From Chrysaora quinquecirrha (Eukaryota > Cnidaria > Scyphozoa > Semaeostomeae > Pelagiidae): 64,000 nucleotides of DNA. Within the stretch, counting starts at the first letter, position 1, and every line of letters begins with the position of its first letter. The notes below the pieces were generated by a model. The model was not told where the DNA came from. It made no database searches and saw only the letters and a program-made list of their open reading frames with translations. Positions 56,044 through 64,000 of the stretch are shown here, piece by piece. A program made the translations under genes and the position numbers. The DNA lies in NCBI GenBank assembly GCA_014526335.1, contig JACTAT010000060.1:6676898-6740897 (forward strand), read 5' to 3'.

Positions 56044-56131
56044 TTTATGTTTCATCTTTGCCCAATGATCAGTGTTACCAAGCAAATTTTTACTAACCAG
56101 AGCGGGTTCATGTCTTGACCAGTGGCTCAAA
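56044..56131 (-). CDS. Candidate exon, unrecognised
   Basis: Minus strand, acceptor gattcttcttag and donor aaa-gtaagc. Reads HWSRHEPALVSKNLLGNTDH then WAKMKHK. It ends in phase 0, which does not fit 55,579-55,656 directly, so either an exon between them is unseen or it belongs to another transcript. It lies 460 bp from the start of the divergent gene at 56,594. Confidence 0.35.
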
Positions 56132-56593
56132 CTAAGAAGAATCAAAGTGTTTCAGTTTTATATATATCTATCTATCAAAAAAAAACTTTTCTCAAAGACA
56201 AAAACACTGCTGCTCAGATTTTTACTTTTAGGCCTATCATGACAATCAAAAGTGGTGTGGTCATTTATTTGATTCTCATACTTACAATGGTAGGCTACCA
56301 AAGTTATCTCGTTGCATCTGAATGTCTGTCATTTTTACGCGAAATATAGAACGAACTAGAATAAGTATATAAATAAAAGATCTTTCACTTCTTCGGCTGA
56401 AATGAAGTTATAAAAGTCACACACATATGTTGATCATGACAACTTTTGTGTGTTTGCTTCTGATTTGCTTCCCTTGGGAATCTCCACGCTGTTTCCAAGA
56501 CAATCAAAGATGCCAGGGAATCGCTGAATGTTCATTTTATGGCCTAGTTGTAGTCCCAGTGTGGTTTCAACATCTGCTGTATATATTTATAAA

Positions 56594-59500
56594 ATGAAAA
56601 ATAAAAAGTACAGGCATTTAATCGTAACACCGGCCTTCTTGGAAGCAAGAAGACGTAAACATGAGCATGACTCGTCTCTTGGAAGGATAATTCCTGTGAA
56701 TGAAATGGGATTGAAGGCGGAAAAAATACGAGAAGAGGGCGAAGAAGATGAACGGCCTAAAAGTTGGTCTCACTCTCAAAAGCAAGACGGCTTGCAGAGC
56801 AAGATCTTTGAAGGCAGAATAAATTCAAGGGAAACTGCAGTTTCAGCACCTGCGTCAAGCAAAAGCCAAAGAGAATTCATTGCAACAAGAGGGAAAAATT
56901 CAGTGCCTGCTGGAAGTGTAAGTTTTAGTTTTCATCATCATCTTTTCATCATCTTCATCATCATCATCATCATCATCATCACCACCATCATCATCATCAT
57001 TATCATCATCATAACCAGCAAAATAATCATCATCATTATCATCATCATCACTATCATCATCACCATCATCATCATCATCATCACCTCCATCATTATCATC
57101 ATCATCATCATAACCAGCAAAATAATCATCATCATTATCATTATCATTATCATCACCATCATCACCATCATGATAATCCTTATCATCATCAATCATCGCC
57201 ATCATCATATCATCATCAGCAGCATCATCATAAGACATCACGTCATGATCACCACAGCTTCATCACAATAATCACGATCATTTTCATCCCAGTGAAAGTG
57301 ATCCATTCCATCTTATCTTATGTTTCTTAATTTCTTATTTTATTTACCCTACAGCATTTCCAGTCCTGGAAGATCCCCGATAGAATCGTGTCAGCTGACA
57401 TTGTCACACGAAACAAAATTCCTCCGCAGCAGACATCTCCGCAGAAAGAGGGTAAGCAAAACTAAAAGCATAAAAAAGAAAAAAGCATATTACAACAGCC
57501 GTGTAACCAGAGTTGAATCTTTTCTAATATACAAACTTCTTTTGCTTCTTAAAAACAGGGATTAAATCTCAAAGAAGAATTGAAAAGACATTTGGCGAAG
57601 GTCTAAAACCAAAAGCTGAACGAAGCCAAAGTGATTCTCCGTGTAAGCTAAATTTGCGTTGAGGTTTTGCTTTATAGATAGAGTTGAAAATTTGGAACTC
57701 TAATAGAGGTTTTTGGAAGCAAGAGAAAGCAACCTAAAAGGGGCTAAGAAAGATTGACTAAAATGATCAAGGACATCGTCCTGTTAGTCTGTTAGTTCGA
57801 ACTTTCAATTTCTCAAATTGTTTTCATATCTCCCTTGCACCTTCCCTAATACCTCTCCTAAACAGTCCTCTACGAAACGAATTGCAATTCTTCCTGCACA
57901 ATAGCCCAATAGCTACAAATTTATTGAGCATTCAACGATCTCCCGGTTCAAGCAATACAGATGCTTCTAAAATTGGGAAAATTGCTGTCATAGCTTTTCG
58001 CGCAAATTTTTTTATCTTTTTGTTCTTACTGTAGCTGTTTGTCTTCTTTCAGTGCCGAAAATCGAGATACGAAAGAAATCACCAGCCTTGGTGGCAGAAG
58101 AAGTATGAATCTTGATGAAATCGTTTTGTCTTCTTGACCGTCCTTTTCCACTGACTTTGTATTGATTTTTGTATGTATATATCAGTCTTATTTCTCTTTT
58201 CATGATTTCGTCTTTGCTAGGTTTTGCAGAAGGAAACTCAAGCATATGCAAATGAATGGTTGGCAAAATCAGATAGAAAAGGTAAAATGGCATTATAATT
58301 AGGAATAAAATATACTTGATGTTGACTTGATATTGTGCATCACCAGCATTGCGATACGTATACTCAGATAATTATATCTTTTGAATTTGAGAGAAATTAC
58401 TACTGTAGAAAGGGGTGGATTGGGGCTCTTCGTTGAATTTATACAAAATTGTACTCTATTATTTTTCACATAATTTAATTCAAAACAAAATTTATCAAGA
58501 GTGGTCCTCCGAGTAGTACAAGATACAGGACCCATTCCTGTTGGCCTAATTCTCGAGGGTTCGAATATGTAGAGGGATTGCAAGTTAAAGCCAGATATAA
58601 TTAGTGGGGTATAGGAATAAGCGGGGGGAGGGGTGTAAGTATTAATTTCAGTACAGGAAACTTAAGACAAACATTTCTCATCGAATTCTAAGAAGCTAAG
58701 AATGTATTGGTAACAAAATCAGTGTGTAGTTGTTTATTAAATGTCGTCTGAGTGAAATAAACTTTTGTGTGGTTCTAATTAACTTTCTTTACTGACGCAT
58801 TTCTTTACATTTCTTTACTGGATGTGGCACAATCTAACACGGAAGCTCCAGATGAGAGCAAACGGGCATTTGATAGCATATGGTGAAAACATATCTACGA
58901 AAAAACAAACGTAGTACAAGTTTCTTCCAATTTTCCTAGTCTACTCGTTCCATTCGCATGATAAATGAGAAGAAATGATAATCTTTTGTAGATAAGAAGG
59001 TTGCTGTAAAGTTCTTCAAGGCAATTTCTAGTGAAGCTAAAGAAATCGAAAGAGCGCTGCCAAAAGAATGCGACAGAATATCAAGAAAGTTAAGCATTTC
59101 ATCAGAAAGCTCGTCAAGAACGTCTTGGTAAGTAATACTTTTCTGATAGTATATCTCAAAATAAACGCCAACGGCCGATGTAAAACAGTTAAGGTAAAAG
59201 CCGTATTAACAGGGGCGGATCCAGGATTTTTGCCGAGGGGTGCTGAAGGGGGTCTGGGGGCGTTGCCCCAGAAAATTTTTTGGGACCACGCCCTTCAAAC
59301 TTTCGGGAAACGCCCATTTTCAAACTTTTATTGGTGACCAACGCCCTTTTAAAGACCAAGATTTGAGCCTTTCCCAGCAGCAACATCGAAATTCGAGCGG
59401 ATGTGTCGTCGATAGCACATGTATGATGTATGTCATACATACAGTTCAGCACTTCAAAACAGTGATCAAACTGTCAAGATTCTTATTAAGCTAACCTTTA

Positions 59501-61828
59501 TATTAATAGACTGTTGTGCACCTAGGCGGTCTGTCAGACTAGCTACCTTAGCAGAGATAGCCTGTTAGGTATTGGCTTAACCAGATTAGAAACTTAGGCC
59601 CATTAGGCCATAAGCTTGCTTGCTGCCCCCTGCCTGGATGGCCACAGGTCTAGTTAGTAGACTCTACCCTACCTCTGGAATTATCCCATCCAAACTCACC
59701 CTAGAATAATGTGATGAATCAGTATCATGCCAAAGAGCATATATCTATAGGTCAATCCCTGCCTACTTTCTCACCTCACTGGTTGTTGTTTCCCCGCTCT
59801 TTGCAACTGGCTCTTTGGGAACTGAAGCCTAGAGATCTCACACAATGAAGACTTCTTTTAAATGCCTCTTGAAAAAACTTCAGACATTGACGTTAAACAG
59901 TTAGATTTCAAATCATTTCTTCAATCATTCCTTTATAAGAGAGAACCGTTAGCACGTCCCTCAACAGATTGACCGCCATTTTGAAGTGCTGAACTGAACT
60001 GATTGTGAAACACCGTCGTATGAGAGCAGTATGATCCTGTGGGTGCTCCCGCCAAAGTTGAGCACCCGTGAAAAGACAAGCCATCATTGGTGAAGTAAAA
60101 GAAAATTGACTCTGATTGGTTATCTAGTTTAATGTTCAAATTCCATGGGTGCTCCCGCCAAAGCCGAGCACTCCTGAGAATTGGTTTTGATTGGCTTTCT
60201 CTGCTGTGGCATATGAAAATTCGCGGACCTGGGGGTGCTCGCGCTCAATTTTTGCAGAATGAAATACGATGCCCTCATTGGCTCGATTCGTGAAATACTC
60301 TCACATGATTGGTTTACTGTATTATTCTGAGTTAGATTCGGTCAATAGAATGTGCTTGATTGAAAACAGCGACAACAGGAGTCGTGATTAAAATTTTGTA
60401 GTGTTGCTGTGTAGGCTTTCAAACGAGACCCGATCGCAATTTTAAGGTTGACAACGCTTCGGGTTCGCTAGTGCATTACCAAATATGACGAAATCATAAT
60501 CTTCCTAGGACATTTCGACGGGTGCTCAAGCACCCTTAGCACCCCCCTGGATCCGCGCCTGATTAATCCCTTTCTCTATTCGGCCCTCTTTTTGAATCAA
60601 AAGTTTGAGATAAGCCCAACTCTAAATATCTAGATTGGTATCCTATCCACTTCATTGTCACGATATATAACCTTTATCTTAAATTTTTTATTAATCTTCT
60701 CTAAACAGCCTCCTCTTTTCAAAGCTTCCCTCTTTAACCCCAAAAATTGAACTAGCTCTTTCTAGTTCTTTGACTTAATATAGCTTTTATAGGCCGAAAA
60801 TTTAACTGAATAGACCTTTTCAAAGAGGTCTGGGTCGACGCGACATTTTTCTGGAAGATGGCAGATATCTGGAGCAAGGCAATCCTCTCGGCGTACAACG
60901 ACCTGTATTGCGGTCGCTTCAGGGGAGATAGTGCAGCCAATTTTGCTTTACATTCACATTTTATTGGAGCAAAAGCGAAAGAAAGCTTATTTGCTCACGA
61001 GGCATTTAATAATGTATTTTCTTTTTGTGAGTTAAGGCCTGGCTAAACTAGGAGACATGTCATTCTCGACATGTCACGTCCCCTCGATGTTTCCTGGTCT
61101 AGCCACTTCCGAAACTTCGTAGCGCGCGACAAAATTTGTAGCGAGAGACACACAGACTGGGAGAGAATAGAAACATTTCTTGTCTCTGCGACTTGGGTGA
61201 CATGTTGCTCGCTTTTCACTCGCATGTTTTAGCCACCCTGGGGAGACACGCAGAATACAATGTCGCGCGTTAAATGTCTCCTAGTTTAGCCACAGCTTTT
61301 CTTGCATCTTGTTTCCCGAGCTTCTGCAGACGTTTTTAACAATTATTTTCGCAGATTCCTCTTCTTTGGTTTGTCTTCTGTTATTTGTTTGAATTTGAAA
61401 AAAATTTCCTGCGCCACCTCTTGCACGTGGAGAGAACTCTCTTACTTAAGATGACCGCCCTCTGACTTACTTATTTCATTAAAAATTTGTCCAAATTGTT
61501 TGTTCTAACTTCAAGATTCTGCTGATCTTTTCTATTGATTCTTAATTATCTATTTCTTGTCATGTTCTCAATACTGATTTCCCATAGGTCTTCAGTCAGT
61601 AGCTCGAATTCGTTGACGAGCAACTGCGTGCATCGGACATCAAGTGTGGCATGGAGACGAGACAGCACGTGGTTGAAACCAACAAAATCATTCTATCAAA
61701 CATGGCATGGCCTAAAGATACAACCCTGGAAAAACAATGATATAAATTTCAGCTCCGTTTACATGCGCCCGCACAAGAAATTGGACCCGTCCTTTATTAT
61801 TCACCCTGAATGGGGCTGTAAAGCTTGA
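56594..61828 (+). CDS. Seven-exon gene, unrecognised 330-residue protein
   Basis: Exons with GT-AG borders and fully consistent phases: 56,594-56,917; 57,355-57,451; 57,559-57,642; 58,053-58,102; 58,221-58,281; 58,992-59,127; 61,588-61,828 (TGA). They sum to 993 nt. Exon 1 starts at an ATG (MKNKKYRH) but could instead be entered by splicing at tacag just downstream. The protein is charged and hydrophilic with no signal peptide or membrane segment. It opens with LIVTPAFLEARRRKHEHD, has a Lys/Glu-rich middle and a Ser cluster (SISSESSSRTS), and ends in a Trp-rich, probably ordered part (VAWRRDSTWLKPTKSFYQTW ... HPEWGC). The even phases across six introns argue strongly for a real gene. I do not recognise the family. 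Intron 6 (2.4 kb) holds a 1.35-kb hAT-like element. Confidence 0.65.
56932..57245. repeat. ATC microsatellite with a 100-bp internal duplication
   Basis: (atc)n tracts interrupted by ataaccagcaaaataatcat at about 57,011 and 57,111. It begins ~15 bp after the donor of exon 1 of the 56,594 gene. Confidence 0.92.
59210..60561. mobile_element. hAT-like non-autonomous transposon, ~1.35 kb
   Basis: Left caggggcggatccagg, right (minus strand) caggcgcggatccagg. Both flanks carry attaa (59,205-59,209 and 60,562-60,566), a possible 5-bp duplication. gggtgctcccgccaaag-tgagcac and relatives repeat inside it (about 60,039, 60,147, 60,232 and 60,520). No transposase. It sits in intron 6 of the 56,594 gene. 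Confidence 0.8.
60826..61034 (+). repeat. Dispersed repeat with a conserved ATG-started frame
   Basis: Second copy of the 30,640 repeat. An ATG at 60,858 opens MADIWSKAILSAYNDLYCGR, then an Ala/Phe-rich stretch to ELRP where the MITE at 61,040 interrupts it. May be part of an autonomous transposon gene; not identified. Confidence 0.5.
61040..61292. mobile_element. MITE, 253 bp, 19-bp inverted repeats
   Basis: Starts tggctaaactaggagacat and ends with the exact complement atgtctcctagtttagcca. GC-rich interior with gcgcgac and gagagaca words. Target-site duplication not resolved. Confidence 0.8.
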
Positions 61829-62160
61829 TAGACAATCGCTGGAGCTGCACGATCAAGATGGTACTGTATGTAATTTTACTATACTCAATTTTTTCAATTG
61901 TTTTACTAGTATATGTTTATTGTTTAACTTATTGTTATGACTTGTCAATTATACAGCATTTGCTTCTGTTACCGTAAAAATATGCCCCCTTCTCTATCAA
62001 CCCCTATCCTCTAACGAGGACCTCTCTCTCTATTTTATTGTTTTATGCCACACACTCCCAACAAAAATTTGAGTAAGTTGGAAATAGTATTCCTCTGTTA
62101 TAAGGACCCCTCGCTTGTTCAACTTGCTGCAAAACGTACATCATTTTCTGCTTTGAGGAA

Positions 62161-62366
62161 CAGTGGCGTACCCAAGGGGGTTGATAGGGGTCTGGACCCC
62201 CACTTTTCTGACATATGGTCCTCGATATTTGTCCAAAAACGTTGTAAAACTCATGTGGGGGGCTAAATGGCGTTTCCCACATTTGCGAGAGTTTGAAGAG
62301 CGTGGTCTGAAAAAAATTTTTTTCGACATCCTCTCCCCCACTACTTCAGACATGGATACGCCGCTG
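62161..62366. mobile_element. hAT-type MITE, 206 bp, 8-bp target-site duplication (one mismatch)
   Basis: Starts cagtggcgtacccaagg; its right end on the minus strand starts cagcggcgtatccatg. Flanks are ttgaggaa (62,153-62,160) and ttgagaaa (62,367-62,374). Confidence 0.85.
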
Positions 62367-62849
62367 TTGAGAAAATTTAAAAAAGAAACTCAACTTAGAA
62401 ACGCAATCAGTCGTCTTTTAAACAATTACGTATTGACATTGCTACTGATTGTTCCTTAAATTTTCCAGAATTCGAGAGCCAAATCCTTTTGTAGATCTTT
62501 ATTGACTCAAATTTTAACCCCCCGATCAATCTGCAACATTTTAAGGAACAACGGATTTTCTAAAAGGAGCAGGAGAAAATGCAACCCCAAACCACCCTGA
62601 ATACTAACATCCTCTAGTCTATCAAGGAAATTAAATCGTTCTCTGTTTTTACAAATTAAATAGCAAATAATTACTCTTAATAGCTTTAACTGTATGTTTC
62701 TGTAGGTAACTCTTTAAATGAGTAAATAAAATCCATTTAATTTTGTTACAGAATTTTTTTGTCTTTGTCTATGTTATCCTCCTCCTTGAACACAATGCTT
62801 GACTAGCTTTAACGACTCAACCAACTTCCACTCAATTCGAATGTAGGAA

Positions 62850-64000
62850 AAACGGAGCACAGAATCGACCAATTTTTGGTCAAATAGAAGAAGTTCCGCT
62901 AAAGGAAATTTTACCAAAACCGAATGTTCGCCAAAAAATGGACCAAAATGTCTTGAAATAGTCTTAGAAGGCTAAAATGAAGCACCTATACCGATTTTGC
63001 CAAAAATAAAGACATTTGGTCAATATAATTGCAGCAAAAATACCTTTAGGCTATAAAAAAGCTTTTGATCATCATTATGATAAAGGTTTTTTGTCCATAC
63101 ACCAACTCGACAAATAAAAAAAACTCCCAGAAATTGGCTGATTTTGGCCAAAAAGGTAAGGTTATTCCGAGGAAAATTGACAAAAATTGCCAAAGTCGAG
63201 GGCTTACAAATCGACCAAAATCCCAACATAACCTTCAAAGGGTCTATTTAGCCATTCTAATCAGTTTTCTGGCAATAATAAAGCATATTTGGTTGAAAAT
63301 TAGGCAAAAAAAACCTTGAAAATAGCCCAATTTTGGGCCTTTTCAAGGCTATATTAAGGCACTTAGGCCATAAAATAGCCAAAGGGCAAAACCTTCCCAA
63401 ATCGCCCAGAATGGGCAAAATAACCTTTAAAGGGTCTATTTAGCCATTCTAATCAGTTTTCAGGCAATAATAATGCATTTTCCAGGCTGAAAAATAGGCA
63501 AAAGACAAAAAAAGCCCTGAAAATAGCCCATTTTTGGACAAAAGGCAAGGCTATACTAAGGCAAAATGGTCAAAAATCGTCAAAAATCAAGGGTTCCCAA
63601 ATCGTCCAGAATCTTCAAAATAACCCTCAAAGGGAGAATTAGCCAATCTGATGCCTTTTTCAGGCAATAATAAAGGTATTTAGTTGAAAAATAGGACAAA
63701 ATAAAACCCTGAAAATAGCCCATTTTTGGGCAAAAGGCAAGGCTATACTAAGGCAAAATGGCTGAAAATCGGCCAAAATCGGGGTTCCCAAATCGTCCAG
63801 AATCTTCAAAATAACCTTTAAAGGGAGAATTAGCCAATCTGATGCCTTTTCAGGCAATAATTAAGCATATTGGGCCCAAAAATCGACAAAATAAAACCCT
63901 GAAAATAGCCCATTTTTGGGCAAAAAGGCAAGGCTATACTAAGGCAAAATGGCCAAAAATCGCCCAAAATCGGGGTTTCCAAATCGTCAGAATTCAAAAA
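62850..64000. repeat. Tandem array, ~190-200 bp unit, running off the window end
   Basis: gaaaatagcccatttttgg recurs at about 63,318, 63,519, 63,711 and 63,901, spacing 201, 192 and 190. Each unit includes aaggcaaggctat, atcgtccagaatc, ataacctttaaaggg and gccttttcaggcaataat. The first part (62,850-63,300) is more diverged. Open frames inside are repeat artefacts. Confidence 0.85.

Noticed and set aside
56900..57241. Asp-rich and Met-rich minus-strand frames
   Set aside because: Same cause: microsatellite in intron 1 of the 56,594 gene.
63065..63319. Frames near the right edge
   Set aside because: Fall in the tandem array; frame length not conserved between units.

Overview
This window looks like nuclear DNA of an early-branching animal, most likely an anthozoan cnidarian (coral, anemone or relative). 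The reasons are small GT-AG-bounded exons, AT-rich introns and spacers full of MITEs, tRNA-derived SINEs, Penelope-like elements (PLEs) and microsatellites, and animal-only families (rhodopsin-class GPCR, PINK1, WIF and NTR domains). The species cannot be fixed from sequence alone. There are no bacterial features, rRNA genes or CRISPR arrays.

Layout. 1-4,733: tandem repeats, microsatellites and a fold-back element. 4,758-6,287: an intronless neuropeptide-type GPCR. 6,290-8,190: repeats, including a MITE with an 8-bp target-site duplication, then a CCAAT + CRE/E-box promoter-like segment. 8,191-19,855: a PINK1 gene. Its exons are readable from the mitochondrial presequence to the APE motif (8,191-11,649) and then for the C-terminal part (18,382-19,855). 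Between them lies a 6.2-kb palindromic PLE complex, and the exon for kinase subdomains IX-X is absent. 19,856-32,826: mostly non-genic, with a 1.4-kb satellite array, minisatellites, SINEs and a twin-primed LINE with a 33-bp duplication. 32,918-50,640: a six-exon gene for a secreted 308-residue protein made of a signal peptide, a WIF domain and an NTR domain. Its introns hold MITEs, SINEs and a PLE terminal fragment. 50,641-56,200: a hAT-type MITE, a SINE and several minus-strand candidate exons. 56,594-61,828: a seven-exon gene for an unrecognised 330-residue protein. 62,161-64,000: another hAT-type MITE and a ~190-200 bp tandem array running off the end.

Biology. PINK1 is the mitochondrial quality-control kinase. 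The WIF-NTR protein joins two domains that in other animals occur in separate secreted Wnt antagonists (WIF1 and sFRPs). The GPCR is probably a peptide receptor. The genes are neighbours, not an operon.

Most notable observations: (1) the WIF + NTR architecture; (2) a compact type-I hammerhead ribozyme fold at the PLE termini whose stem I contains the element's own start codon; (3) the PINK1 exon loss and frameshift next to the PLE palindrome; (4) homopolymer-length differences among the PLE copies, suggesting that some frameshifts are assembly errors.
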